In this document: positions 44,748 to 54,170 of the stretch, one piece after another
Layout of the letters: the number at the start of each line of letters is the position of its first letter
How positions within the stretch are numbered: the first letter of the stretch is position 1
Assembly: GCF_001426545.1 (NCBI RefSeq)
Contig: NZ_LMEZ01000001.1
Location: 967 to 64,966, forward strand
Direction of reading: 5' to 3'
DNA: 64,000 nucleotides
Source: Mycobacterium sp. Root135
Lineage (GTDB): Bacteria > Actinomycetota > Actinomycetes > Mycobacteriales > Mycobacteriaceae
Translations under genes and position numbers: made by a program
The notes under the pieces: model-generated
Seen by the model: only the letters and a program-made list of their open reading frames with translations
Told to the model about the DNA's origin: nothing
Database searches by the model: none

Positions 44748-44946
44748 CGCCCTGCCACAACCACATTCGAGTACCGGCCACCGTGCCGTCCCGTCGTCTC
44801 CTCCGGCAGGACGGCACTGCGCGCACGGCCCAGTCCCTTGGTGATCTCCACGCACTGGAGCGCACACCGCACGATGCCCCAAACGTCGGCGGCCGGCCGG
44901 CTTGAGTCCTTAGGATCGAGTTGCTCCCGCAACCAGAGGATCGCCA

Positions 44947-46305
44947 ATGAAGATGCGTGCATGCCTACTCGTCGTGATCGTCTGCGCTGGCGCGCTGCTG
45001 AGCCCCGGCACCGCCACGGCCCAGAGCGCGACGAGCCTGCCCGTGCTCCGTGGGCTGACGCCCGTCGCCACCCTGAACAACACCGAGGAGGGCCGGGCTG
45101 CCCTGGCGGCAAACCTCACGGTCACCGGGGCGATCCAGAACGGGATCGCCAATCAGCCGACACTTCTGCCGTTCCCCGATCAGCAGCAGCAGGCACTGCG
45201 TGACGCCTTCATCACCGACGGCAACGCCTATCAACTCGCCGACGGCCTGGGGACCAAGCTCGGTGACGCCTACCAGAGGTTGACGTCCTATACCCGCGAC
45301 GAGGACTACACCAACGTCTCACCGGCGGTCGCGAATCTGATCGCCTACGCATCGGCTGTCACCAAGTCCGACTCCAACGCGGGGAAGTACTTCTTCGCCA
45401 ACGCGACCACCGACGGCAAGGAACCGGTGTCGGCGGAAGCACTGGCCATCCTGCACCAGGCGGGCGGGGTCACCGACATCTTCGGCAAGGCCTACAACCT
45501 GCCGGCGGGCACCGAGGGGGCCGACGCCTACGGCGACTCCCGACCGTTCCAAACCGAGCCGCATCTGCTGACTTACGCCGGGCCCGACTTCTTCGGGGCT
45601 CCGTCTGACAACGTGGCGTGGCTGCGTGGGCCGGAGCAGAACCTGGTCGACAGCCCGTCCTACCCCAGCGGCCACACCACCTACGGCTACACCGAATCGC
45701 TGGTGCTCGCCCTGTTGGTCCCCGACCGCTATCCGGAGATGATGGTGCGCGCCGCCGAATACGGCAACGACCGCGTCATCATCGGCGCGCACTACGCCAT
45801 GGACGTGCTCGGGGGTCGGACCTTGGCCACCTACGACCTGGCGCATCTGCTGGCGAACTCGCCGGACTACGTCGGCGTCGACCGGGGCGGGGTGCGGATC
45901 GACGACTTCCGTCACGCGCTGGCCGAGGCGCGATCCGACCTGACCGGGGCGCTCGCCGATGCGTGCGGGAACGCCGTCGCAGTGTGCGCCAGAGACGACC
46001 AGAGCCGGTTCGCGCGGCCGGACGACAACGCCCGATTCGTTGACACCACCCAAACCTATGGTCTGCCAACGGTATTCGGCCAGAACGCAAATGCCGCCGT
46101 GGACGTCGGCAAGGTGGCGCCGGAAGCCGGATATCTTCTCACCGCGGCGTATCCCTACCTCTCGCTGGACCAGGCGAACGCCATCCTGACGGCGACCATG
46201 GGGCCGGGCGGCGGTTTCCTCGACAACGGGAGCGCCTTCGGGGTGTACTCGCGCCTCGACCTTCACCGGGCGGCGGAACAAGCCCTCGCGGCAGCACCGA
46301 GGTAG
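44947..46305 (+). CDS. Secreted PAP2-family acid phosphatase
   Basis: 452 residues. The signal peptide ends ATAQSA. The PAP2/class A phosphatase motifs are present: RPF near residue 200 (GDSRPFQTEP), PSGHTTYGY, and DRVIIGAHYAMDV with Arg, His and Asp spaced as in the third motif. A long C-terminal extension follows, common in actinobacterial members. ATG 44947 follows GAGGATCGCC. It should act outside the membrane on phosphate esters. A haloperoxidase role is less likely. Confidence 0.85.
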   Translation: MKMRACLLVVIVCAGALLSPGTATAQSATSLPVLRGLTPVATLNNTEEGRAALAANLTVTGAIQNGIANQPTLLPFPDQQQQALRDAFITDGNAYQLADGLGTKLGDAYQRLTSYTRDEDYTNVSPAVANLIAYASAVTKSDSNAGKYFFANATTDGKEPVSAEALAILHQAGGVTDIFGKAYNLPAGTEGADAYGDSRPFQTEPHLLTYAGPDFFGAPSDNVAWLRGPEQNLVDSPSYPSGHTTYGYTESLVLALLVPDRYPEMMVRAAEYGNDRVIIGAHYAMDVLGGRTLATYDLAHLLANSPDYVGVDRGGVRIDDFRHALAEARSDLTGALADACGNAVAVCARDDQSRFARPDDNARFVDTTQTYGLPTVFGQNANAAVDVGKVAPEAGYLLTAAYPYLSLDQANAILTATMGPGGGFLDNGSAFGVYSRLDLHRAAEQALAAAPR

Positions 46306-46311
46306 GTGCCG

Positions 46312-47115
46312 TCAGTTCGTGAGGAGTTCTCGAGCTCCCCGCTCCTCGGCAATGGAGTTACCGCCGTCGACGACGAAGACCTGACCGGTGACGTAGGACG
46401 CCGCCGCAGAGGCCAGGAACGCGACGAGAGCCGCGACCTCGTCGGGCCGACCGGAGCGTCCCATGGGGGTGGCCGCTCCCATCGCGTTCTCGTGATCGCT
46501 TGCCGAACCCGTCGAGATCCAGCCCGGTGCAACGATATTGGCAGTGATGCCGTGATGGGCGTTGTCGACGGCAATCGACCGCGTCAGGCCGACCAGAGCT
46601 GACTTTGCCGCGTGATAAGAGGCATCGCCTCGGTAGGCCATTACCGAACCCGACACCGAACCCACGTTCACGATCCGCCCGAACGACTGCTGCACCATGG
46701 GGGCCAACGCGGCTCGGGTGACGAAGAAGTTGGTGTCGAGGTTGCGGGAGATCGCCGCGTGCCACTGATCGTCCGACGTCAGTTCGGCAGGCGTTTGTTC
46801 TTCGCTGCCCGTCGTCGCCGTCATGCCCGCGTTGTTGACGAGGACGTCGACTCGACCGAAGCGTTCGACGGCGTCACGGACGAGGCGCTGTGCGATCGAG
46901 GAGTCGCTGAGATCGCCGATGAAACCGACGGCCTGAGCCCCGACCGCGGTCAGCTCGGCGACGCGGTCCTCGATGCGCGACGACGTCGCCGCGATCAGCA
47001 GCGCATGTGTCGGCGCCAAGGCCTGGGCGCACGCGAATCCGATGCCGGTGGGGCTGCCTGCGCCGGTCACCACCGCGACGGGCCTCGACCGGTCGACTGT
47101 TGCCGGAACCATCAC
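46312..47115 (-). CDS. SDR family oxidoreductase
   Basis: 267 residues from GTG 47115 (ATG next), with GGAGG upstream. NAD site [16 protein letters not shown], a variant of TGxxxGxG with one extra residue; NNAGMTA; catalytic Ser in GSVSGSV and YHAAK. C-terminus [31 protein letters not shown] in parts, as in FabG-like enzymes. Single gene, convergent with the phosphatase. Substrate unknown. Confidence 0.9.
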   Translation of the reverse strand: MMVPATVDRSRPVAVVTGAGSPTGIGFACAQALAPTHALLIAATSSRIEDRVAELTAVGAQAVGFIGDLSDSSIAQRLVRDAVERFGRVDVLVNNAGMTATTGSEEQTPAELTSDDQWHAAISRNLDTNFFVTRAALAPMVQQSFGRIVNVGSVSGSVMAYRGDASYHAAKSALVGLTRSIAVDNAHHGITANIVAPGWISTGSASDHENAMGAATPMGRSGRPDEVAALVAFLASAAASYVTGQVFVVDGGNSIAEERGARELLTN

Positions 47116-47323
47116 TTGTTACCTCCAGAGTTGAACGATCGACCGGATGGGGCTCACGTCGGATCGTCTGAACAGCCTAGACATCCGATTCCGTCGTCCA
47201 GAGGGACGGTCGGCGCCGTGCCACCGCACGCCGACTGACTACGGACTGGGTGTGACGACTAGCATGTGAATAGTGTGACCGCGCCACGCCTTCGGCACAT
47301 TCCATGAGAATTCAAGAGAGGCA

Positions 47324-48637
47324 ATGGTTTTCGCGATGCAGCAGGATGCCGTCACCACCGCCGAAGCGGTGATGCGACTGATGGAGGCGGATCGGTACGC
47401 CGAGATCGACGAGCTCCGCGTCCCGGCGCTGCGCGATCAGGTCTCGGCTGACGCGCTGCGTGAGCCCTGGCAGGAACTGATCACGACGTACGGATCGGTA
47501 ACCAAGGTCGGTACGCCCTCGAGTGAGTCTGCCGGTCCGAACAACACGGTGGTGAGGATCCTCGTCACGTGTGAAGGCGGGGCGTTCGCCGTGGTGATGT
47601 CGGTCGACGACGCGGGCGGTCTGCAAGGTCTGCAATTCGCGCCACCGGAGGCGGCCGAGCCGGTGGCCCCCTGGCAGCCGCCGCCCTACGTCGACCCGGC
47701 GAGCTTTACCGAACACCCGGTCACGGTCGACTCCTAGCCGTGGGCGACACCGGGCACGCTGAGCCTGCCGAACTCGTCGCGACCGGTGCCGGCCGTAGTC
47801 CTGCTCGCCGGGTCCGGGCCGGCTGACCGCGATGCGACGATCGGCCGCAACAAGATGATGAAGGACCTCGCCTGGGGTCTGGCGAGCCAAGGAATCGCGA
47901 TGCTGCGCTTCGACAAGGTCACCCACACCCACGGCGAGGCGCTGGCAGACGTCACCGACTTCACCGTGGTCGACGAATACGTGCGGCCCGCGGTCGCAGC
48001 GGTACGGCTACTCCGAGACCACCCATCGGTCGACGCCGGCCGAGTCTTCGTGCTCGGTCACAGCCAGGGCGGCACCGTGGCCCCACGCATCGCGGCGGCG
48101 GAACCTGCCGTCGCCGGCCTGGTCGTACTGGCCGGCGCCACGCAGCCGATGCATCACGCGATCGTCCGCCAATACCGTTATCTCACAGCCCTTCAGGAGC
48201 CTGAAGGAGACCTCGACGACAATCCCACCATCCAGGAAATCAGCAGACAGGCCGCCCTCGTCGACGGCCTCGAGCTCTCCTCGTCCACACCGAACCATCC
48301 GCCGCCATTGGGCATCCCGTTCGCGTACTGGCTCGATCTACGCGGTTACGACCCCGTCGGGGTGGCCGCGCAGCTGGGTAAGCCGATGCTCATCGTGCAG
48401 GGGGGCCGCGACTACCAGGTGACCGTCGCCGACGACCTCGTCGGCTGGCAGACCGGCTTGGCGGGTCGTCCCGACGTCACCATCCGCGTCCTCCCCGCGG
48501 ACAATCACCTGTTCTTCTCCGGCTCCGGACCATCCGAACCCGCCGAATACGAACCGGCGCAACACGTTGACGACGCCGTCGTCGCCGACGTCGCGCAGTG
48601 GATTCACCAGCACGCGTACACGACCCGCGAGGGGTGA
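47324..48637 (+). pseudogene. DUF3887-alpha/beta hydrolase gene split by in-frame TAG
   Basis: One reading frame covers both halves. Codons 1-137 (47324-47734) encode a DUF3887 domain (AEAVMRLMEADRYAEIDEL, VVRILVTCEGGAFAVVMSV). TAG at 47735-47737 follows, then 16 open codons (PWATPGTLSLPNSSRP), then GTG 47786 and the hydrolase: AVVLLAGSGPADRDATIG, GHSQGG nucleophile elbow, GGRDYQVT acid, DNHLFF His. Actinobacterial relatives are single proteins with these two domains. A G-to-T change in a GAG codon would explain the stop. The two parts could also be made separately, since GTG 47786 lacks a clear ribosome site. Confidence 0.7.
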
Positions 48638-48648
48638 CTCGCCGCCCG

Positions 48649-48993
48649 TCAGCCCATGGGGCCGTCGGGGATGGGTGCGTTGCAGCGGTCGCGGAAGTCG
48701 GCGGCGGCCTGCCGCACGGCCCGAAGTTCGTCGCGCACCTGTGGATTCGCCTCGCCGTACGCTTCGATCTCCGTGCGCATCTCGTCCCGCGACTTGCCCT
48801 TGAGGCCGGTGAAGAACGCGTTCACGTCCGGGTGGGTGAACAGGTAACTCGACGTGCCGGCGTTCACCCCGGACATGACCCCGGCGAGATCAGCGGCGGT
48901 GCAGTTCGGCGGGTCGGCGGTGGCGGTCGCGGCGGTACCGACCAGCATCGCGCCGGCGATCATGCCGACACCAATCATGCTGCGGAAGAACAT
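48649..48993 (-). CDS. Hemophore-like heme-binding protein (Rv0203 family)
   Basis: 114 residues. Signal peptide ends ATADP. Mature sequence begins PPNCTAADLAGVMSGVNAG and has YLFTHPDVNAFFTGL and NPQVRDELRAVRQAAADFRDRC in parts, the family pattern with one cysteine at each end. These small helical secreted proteins bind heme in M. tuberculosis. Close to the DyP-peroxidase operon (heme enzyme), but on the opposite strand. Confidence 0.87.
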   Translation of the reverse strand: MFFRSMIGVGMIAGAMLVGTAATATADPPNCTAADLAGVMSGVNAGTSSYLFTHPDVNAFFTGLKGKSRDEMRTEIEAYGEANPQVRDELRAVRQAAADFRDRCNAPIPDGPMG

Positions 48994-49038
48994 CGTTGGG
49001 CTCCTTCATCGAATGGTTGGCGGGACGTGGGGCGGTGC

Positions 49039-49335
49039 TCAGCGACGTGGACCGATGCCACCGCCTCCGCCGCCGGGCCGTCCGGGCCGTCCGGGGTCCC
49101 AGATGATGTCCACGTCCCAGCCGTCGTCGCAGTACCAAGGGTCGGCACAGTACGACGGGTAGCTTGGCCCCGCGATCGGGGCGTCGGGTCCACCGCCGCG
49201 GACCGAGCCCTGGGCGCACACGGTGGCTGCCCCGGCATTGGTGCAATCCGCCGACGCGGGCGAGGAGGCCACGATTCCCACGGACAGGAAGGTGAGGACG
49301 AGACCCACGCTCGTGCAGCACTGTCTCAGTCGCAT
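49039..49335 (-). CDS. Secreted Gly/Pro-rich small protein
   Basis: 98 residues from ATG 49335, which follows AGGGGAT. Signal peptide ends ASADCT. The mature part has four cysteines in a short space (DCTNAGAATVCA, SYCADPWYCDDG) and ends in Arg-Pro-Gly repeats and a Gly run. Similar short secreted proteins are common in mycobacteria; function unknown. Divergent from the DyP operon. Confidence 0.72.
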   Translation of the reverse strand: MRLRQCCTSVGLVLTFLSVGIVASSPASADCTNAGAATVCAQGSVRGGGPDAPIAGPSYPSYCADPWYCDDGWDVDIIWDPGRPGRPGGGGGGIGPRR

Positions 49336-49518
49336 GGTGCATCCCCTGACTACACGGCCCCCGTCACGGCCCGCGCCGAAGCGGTACTGCGCAGCATAGT
49401 TGCTGGTCAAGGACTTCGGCCAGGGTCTACTTTCGTGAGCGTCAAATTGTCGAAGTCCGAGGATTTCGCTCGCAGCGGGTGTACCGTCCGCCTCGGATCG
49501 ACTCGAACGGGGGACGAC

Positions 49519-50079
49519 ATGGCCGACGGTGACCGCGACTGGACCACGCCAGCGGCGATGGCAATACCGAAAGAGGGTTACTTCGACCTTGAACGGGGAC
49601 GGTACGGTCCGGTGTTTCCGCGGACTCCGGCCTGCCACGGATTCTCCATCATCGCGAAGGTGAAGGAGGGTCGCGAGGAGGCCGTGCGGGCGTACGGAAA
49701 GACCATCGAGGAGACGATCGCCGCGAGTCCGGAGGCGTTGGCACCGTTGCGCCTGCACTATCTGCGGTGGGTGCTCTTCGACGTCGGATCCGGACTGCAC
49801 TTCCAATATCAAGGCATCTTCGACACCGACTTCGACAAGTACACCGAAGACGCGGTGCAGCTCTTCAGTGCGACCGGCATCACCACGGTGTTCACCAATC
49901 TCGTTGGCTTCCCGGAGGATTGGAAGGAGAACTCGGAGGCGTTCATCAACTTCGTCCGAGAGCATCAGGTGCCAAGTTTCCTGGAGTACGGCGAGTACCC
50001 GTACGTGACGGCCGACGAGATCAAGAAGGCGTTGCGATTGAAGGCGTCCTTCTCGACCATGCTCGACCAAATGCAATGA
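49519..50079 (+). CDS. Conserved hypothetical, first gene of DyP-peroxidase operon
   Basis: 186 residues from ATG 49519 (GGGGGAC upstream). The frame is open far upstream but only this start has a ribosome site and protein-like sequence. The middle alternates strands and helices like a ferredoxin-like or half-DyP fold: GFSIIAKVKEGREEAVRAYG, LHYLRWVLFDVG, FQYQGIFDTDFDKY. No heme ligand seen. It overlaps the DyP start as ATGA, so the two are coupled. Function unknown; a structural partner of the peroxidase is plausible. Confidence 0.75.
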   Translation: MADGDRDWTTPAAMAIPKEGYFDLERGRYGPVFPRTPACHGFSIIAKVKEGREEAVRAYGKTIEETIAASPEALAPLRLHYLRWVLFDVGSGLHFQYQGIFDTDFDKYTEDAVQLFSATGITTVFTNLVGFPEDWKENSEAFINFVREHQVPSFLEYGEYPYVTADEIKKALRLKASFSTMLDQMQ

Positions 50080-51419
50080 GTGAATTGGCACCCACGTCGA
50101 CGCTGGAGCTGGACGACATCCAGCACATTCTGTTGACGCGGACACCAGCCATCACGGGACGCTACGAGTTCTTGACGTTCGACACCGCCGTCGGTGGCCG
50201 GGCGTGGCTCGCGGAGCTGTCGGACAAGACCCAGTCCGCGGCTGAAGCAGTCGACGAGATGGAACAATCCGACCGCTGGGTGACTCTGGCATTCACGTGG
50301 AATGGCCTACGCGCGTTGGGAGTGCCCGAGGATTCGTTGGCGACCTTTCCCGACGAGTTCCGGGAAGGCATGCCCTCGCGGGCCAGCATCTTGGGGGACA
50401 CCGGCGCCAACGACCCCGGGCGGTGGGTCGGCGGCCTGGCCGGAAACGACGTGCACGCGATCGCGATCCTGTTCTCCCGCAACGACGAACAATGCCGTCG
50501 ATCGATCGAGGAACACGACGGGCTGCTGTCCAGAACCGACGGTGTCCGGAGCCTCTCGTATCTCGATCTCAACGCGACGCCACCGTTCAACTACGCCCAC
50601 GACCACTTCGGATTCCGCGATCGGTTGTCGCAACCGGTGATGAAGGGTTCCGGGGAGGACCCGACTCCCGGGTCGGGAGACGCGCTCGAACCGGGCGAGT
50701 TCATACTCGGCTACCCCGACGAGGACGGGCCCGTCGCCAATCTTCCCGAGCCAGAGATCCTGTCCCGCAACGGTAGTTACATGGCCTATCGGCGGCTCGA
50801 GGAACACGTCGCCGTCTTTCGCGAGTATCTCCGTGAACACTCCGACACGACGGAGGCAGCCGATCTGCTTGCCGCAAAGTTCATGGGGCGCTGGCGAAGC
50901 GGAGCACCGCTCGTGTTGGCGCCGGATGCCGACGACCCCGAACTCGGTGCGGACCCGATGCGCAACAACGACTTCAACTACAAGGAGATGGATCCGTTCG
51001 GCTATGCGTGTCCACTCGGCTCGCATGCCCGCCGGCTGAATCCGCGGGACACCGCGCACTACATGAACCGCAGGCGGATGATTCGGCGCGGCGCGACCTA
51101 CGGATCCGCGCTGCCAGAGGGCGCGCCCGACGACGGGGTCGACCGTGGCATCGCGGCGTTCATCATCTGCGCGGACCTGGTGCGGCAGTTCGAGTTCGCT
51201 CAAAACGTCTGGATAAACGACGAGTCGTTCCACGAACTCGGCAACGAACACGACCCGATCGGTGGCGCGCAGGACGGGACGATGGACTTCACCGTCCCCA
51301 ACCGACCGATCCGCAAGGTGCACCGGGGAATCCCGGCGTTTACGACGTTGAAGGGCGGCGCCTACTTCTTCTTGCCCGGGCTGAAGGCGATGCGTTACCT
51401 CGCGACGCTGGGCGACTGA
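50076..51419 (+). CDS. DyP-type peroxidase family protein
   Basis: 447 residues from ATG 50076. The distal DyP motif is HFGFRDRLSQPVMKG: the conserved Asp is kept but the usual GXXDG ends in Arg. The proximal His is in GSHARRLNPRD, followed by RMIRRG and, near the end, GGAYFFLPGL. The layout is that of DyP with an insert between the halves. No signal or Tat peptide, so it is cytosolic. DyPs oxidise dyes and phenols with peroxide; some are encapsulin cargo, but no encapsulin gene is near. It is the middle gene of a three-gene operon. Confidence 0.87.
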   Translation: MSELAPTSTLELDDIQHILLTRTPAITGRYEFLTFDTAVGGRAWLAELSDKTQSAAEAVDEMEQSDRWVTLAFTWNGLRALGVPEDSLATFPDEFREGMPSRASILGDTGANDPGRWVGGLAGNDVHAIAILFSRNDEQCRRSIEEHDGLLSRTDGVRSLSYLDLNATPPFNYAHDHFGFRDRLSQPVMKGSGEDPTPGSGDALEPGEFILGYPDEDGPVANLPEPEILSRNGSYMAYRRLEEHVAVFREYLREHSDTTEAADLLAAKFMGRWRSGAPLVLAPDADDPELGADPMRNNDFNYKEMDPFGYACPLGSHARRLNPRDTAHYMNRRRMIRRGATYGSALPEGAPDDGVDRGIAAFIICADLVRQFEFAQNVWINDESFHELGNEHDPIGGAQDGTMDFTVPNRPIRKVHRGIPAFTTLKGGAYFFLPGLKAMRYLATLGD

Positions 51420-51428
51420 GGGACCACC

Positions 51429-52442
51429 ATGACCACGATGCCGCGGGCACGCACCTACAACCAGAACCACCTCGCCAGGACCCGTACCGGTGGGCGGCGC
51501 GTCAGCATCTACTGGAGTTGGGCGTATCCCTTGGAGGCGCAACGAGATCCGGCCGCGATGGAGAACCGATTCTCGACCATCACCGAGGTGCGCAACGTCG
51601 CGTGGCCGGCGTACGAGACACCCGAGTACGACGCCCCGAACTTCCTCCAGGGCATCGCGGGGACGTTGGAGTTGTTCCATCGATCCACCTTGGACTTTCA
51701 AGCGCTGGCCGAGGAGGCCACCGGCCATCCGGTGGCGGTCTTCCAGCGAATCGACCAGGCCGGCTTCAAGCTCCCCATCGACGAACGCGTCCTGGACGAC
51801 ACCGACACGCTGATGATCTTCGGGCTCGACCACCTCTTGTCCCAGCAGGAGGCCGCGCCGGAAGAAGTCGCCGCGATCGCCGAGTGGCTCGAACGCGAGG
51901 GCACGTGCCTGCTGTTGGCGCCGCATCACGACGTGGGCTTCACCGACGACTACGGTCAGCGGCAGGTGGAGTACGAACACCACGGTGACCGGCTGGTGCC
52001 ACGCCAGCAGCGTTTTGGTCAGTACACCCGTTCGTTGATGAACGCGCTCGACGTCCCGGTGCGCAACATCTGGGGGTTGCGACCCGCCGTCGACGACGGC
52101 ACCAACGACATCGCACATCTGACGGCCATCCGCGATCTGGACACCCCGCGGCTGCTCACCGACGTCACCACCTTGAACTTCCACCCGCACCTGCCGCACT
52201 ACGAGCTCACGGTCCCGGAGAGCGACGCGGTGCGGGTGCTCGGTCGCCAGCGCGTCGACCCGAACCGTCCACATCCCTTCACCAGCGACGGCGCCACGGA
52301 GTTCAACGCGTTGATCTGGATGCCGCCGGCGGATCGGCGCGCCGGGGACATCGTCCTCGTCGACTCGACGCACTTCACCACGCTGTTCGGCGGTACCGAC
52401 AGCCTTCGCAACCTGTGGCGCAACCTGGTGACGATGACGTAG
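51429..52442 (+). CDS. Conserved hypothetical with GATase-like fold, DyP operon
   Basis: 337 residues, starting nine bases after the DyP stop. The core looks like a class I GATase/DUF4350-type Rossmann fold: DTDTLMIFGLDHLLSQQEAAPEEVAAIAEWLEREGTCLLLAPHHDVG in parts, and near the end GDIVLVDSTHFTTLFGG. No nucleophile Cys in the usual elbow is seen, so it may bind rather than cut a ligand. Several His residues cluster (HHD, EYEHHGD, NFHPHLPHYE). Function unknown; probably acts with the peroxidase. Confidence 0.7.
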   Translation: MTTMPRARTYNQNHLARTRTGGRRVSIYWSWAYPLEAQRDPAAMENRFSTITEVRNVAWPAYETPEYDAPNFLQGIAGTLELFHRSTLDFQALAEEATGHPVAVFQRIDQAGFKLPIDERVLDDTDTLMIFGLDHLLSQQEAAPEEVAAIAEWLEREGTCLLLAPHHDVGFTDDYGQRQVEYEHHGDRLVPRQQRFGQYTRSLMNALDVPVRNIWGLRPAVDDGTNDIAHLTAIRDLDTPRLLTDVTTLNFHPHLPHYELTVPESDAVRVLGRQRVDPNRPHPFTSDGATEFNALIWMPPADRRAGDIVLVDSTHFTTLFGGTDSLRNLWRNLVTMT

Positions 52443-52446
52443 TTGC

Positions 52447-53331
52447 TCAGCGCCCGATCGCCGCGGCCAACATCTCGACGACGCGTCGGGCCGACTCGTC
52501 CTCCGGCGGTGCCTGGGTGGGGTTGAGGATCACCACGCTGGCGCCGACGAGCGCGGGGGAGGCGAACGCGACGCTGAGAACGTCACGGAGCAGGGCGAAG
52601 TCGAGTCCGCGCGGGTCCCGGTAGTCCACCGCGGGCATGACGTCGCTGGAGAGCACGTCGAGGTCGAGGTGCAGCCAGAATCCGACTGCCCGCGCGTCGA
52701 GGGCCGCGACGGCGCGTCGCGCGTGACCGCCGGGGTCGGCCACCAGCTCGTCGATCGGCACAATCGTCGTCTCGGGCGCGAACGCGCGTGGGTCGGGCGA
52801 GCCTTCTGCGGCGGCATCCGCTTCGTCGAACGGTCCGAGGACGACGACGCGACGATGTGCGAATGCCGGTGTCCGGTCGGCGAATTCGACCAGCGGTTGA
52901 GCGCCGACGCCAAGCAGGATCGCAAGTTCCATGTCGGCGCACTCGCCGGTCGTCGACGTGGCTCCGTCGTAGCAGTCGAGGTGCCCGTCGACGAACAGCA
53001 ACCCGGCCTCGGGATGGGTGCGTGCGACCGCCGCGGCGACGCCGATGAGGACGGTGCAGTCGCCGCCGACGAGGAGGGGCCGACGGCCCTCGGCGAGCAG
53101 CGCCTGCGTGCTGTCGCGGATCACCCGTGATTGGTTGAGTAGATCCTTTAGTCCGATGACACCGGTCTCGGCGTCGCGGCGAGGGTCGGCGATCGCGACT
53201 TGCAGGTTACCGAGGTCCTCCACCCCGAGGGCGTCGACGAGACCGGCTGCGCGCAGCTCGGCGGGCATCAGTTGGCAGCCGGCGAATCGGCCGGAGCAGT
53301 CCGACGGAACCCCTAGTAGGACGTCGAACAT
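52447..53331 (-). CDS. Arginase/agmatinase family hydrolase
   Basis: 294 residues from ATG 53331 (GAGG upstream). Metal motifs: GGDCTVLIG in place of GGDHS, DGHLDCYDG in place of DAHxD, and LHLDLDVLSSDVMPA in place of SxDxDxxDP. The first metal-ligand His is thus Cys. Other ligands seem kept. It may be a ureohydrolase with changed metal use, or a formimidoylglutamase-like enzyme. A 39-codon ORF ends eight bases upstream. Convergent with the DyP operon. Confidence 0.82.
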   Translation of the reverse strand: MFDVLLGVPSDCSGRFAGCQLMPAELRAAGLVDALGVEDLGNLQVAIADPRRDAETGVIGLKDLLNQSRVIRDSTQALLAEGRRPLLVGGDCTVLIGVAAAVARTHPEAGLLFVDGHLDCYDGATSTTGECADMELAILLGVGAQPLVEFADRTPAFAHRRVVVLGPFDEADAAAEGSPDPRAFAPETTIVPIDELVADPGGHARRAVAALDARAVGFWLHLDLDVLSSDVMPAVDYRDPRGLDFALLRDVLSVAFASPALVGASVVILNPTQAPPEDESARRVVEMLAAAIGR

Positions 53332-53339
53332 GGCAGGCC

Positions 53340-53459
53340 TCAATCGTCGTAGGGCGGCTGTCGGTCGTCGACGAACGCGGCGACGGCGGCCTTCGTCGCC
53401 CACCACAGTGCCGCATGGCGGTCGGCCTCCGTGTGGCATTCGAATTCGTCGTTCGTCAT
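53340..53459 (-). CDS. Small ORF (39 aa) upstream of the arginase-family gene
   Basis: ATG 53459 opens 39 codons ending RQPPYDD-stop, eight bases before the arginase-family start. The product is acidic and helical (HAALWWATKAAVAAFVDD). The spacing suggests cotranscription. No family recognised; it may be a small partner or a leader. Confidence 0.45.
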   Translation of the reverse strand: MTNDEFECHTEADRHAALWWATKAAVAAFVDDRQPPYDD

Positions 53460-53612
53460 CCTGGTCAAACCTCTTGTGTAGGTCATCATTTGCTCCGATC
53501 CGGCGATGAATCGACTATGTCGCGTCGACGACCCGGAGTCTGTCCGCCGACTGGCGGAAAGGTCGGGGGACTCGGGTTTCCGCCGATCGGGGGAGGCGTG
53601 CGAGGCCGCCTG

Positions 53613-54137
53613 TCACCCGGACGTGACGTCCCCCCGAATGTCTTGGGACAGCCTGTTCGTGTGGTCGGTCCGATGGTCGAAGGTGTCTCGGCACTCGCCG
53701 AGGACGTCGACGCTCAGATGCGCGACGGGTGGGTCGTCGGGCTTCGGTGGCGGTATCACCCACACGTTCACGTCTACTCCGTCGCGCGTAAACGAGGTGC
53801 CATGGGACTTGAAGTCGGAACTGGCCTGCCAGCCGTGTTGCCGCAAGCGTTCGATCACCGAGTCGGGGGACACCTCGCGAGTGCGATCGGCTCCCGGCAT
53901 CCAGAGCAACAGATAGCCGTGACCTCGGAACGGCGCTTCACCCTGGTCGTTGCAGGACTTGTACCCGAACGTCGCCTCGGCCACCTCGCCTCCGAGATCG
54001 GACACCACCTGGCGGGACACATCGACGACCTGACGACGCGCATCCTGTGGAGAAATCGGATTCGACACGGTGTCAGCGCATCCCGTCACGCAGAGCAGCG
54101 CAAGCGCCGCCGCGACGGGTAGATGTACGAGCCTCAA
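53613..54137 (-). CDS. Hypothetical lipoprotein
   Basis: 174 residues from TTG 54137. Signal peptide ends in the lipobox VTGCAD (Cys about residue 20). The mature domain has QVVDVSRQVVSDLGG, CNDQGEAPFRGHGYLLLW, and a VDVNVWVIPPPKPDDPPVAHLSV strand in parts. It looks like an exposed mycobacterial lipoprotein; function unknown. Confidence 0.8.
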   Translation of the reverse strand: MRLVHLPVAAALALLCVTGCADTVSNPISPQDARRQVVDVSRQVVSDLGGEVAEATFGYKSCNDQGEAPFRGHGYLLLWMPGADRTREVSPDSVIERLRQHGWQASSDFKSHGTSFTRDGVDVNVWVIPPPKPDDPPVAHLSVDVLGECRDTFDHRTDHTNRLSQDIRGDVTSG

Positions 54138-54170
54138 CGGTCAGTACCCCTGTTCTCTTGATGTTCATGG

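Noticed and set aside
48598..49518. Extension of the 186-aa DyP-operon protein to 48598
   Set aside because: The upstream part overlaps the hemophore-like and Gly-rich secreted genes on the other strand and has shadow-like composition; ATG 49519 has a ribosome site.
49336..50145. Extension of the Gly-rich secreted protein (minus strand) to 50145
   Set aside because: The signal peptide begins at ATG 49335, and the upstream part is antisense to the DyP-operon gene.
50307..52373. 688-codon minus-strand frame across the DyP operon
   Set aside because: Low-complexity, no family pattern and no ribosome site; the plus-strand DyP motifs are decisive.
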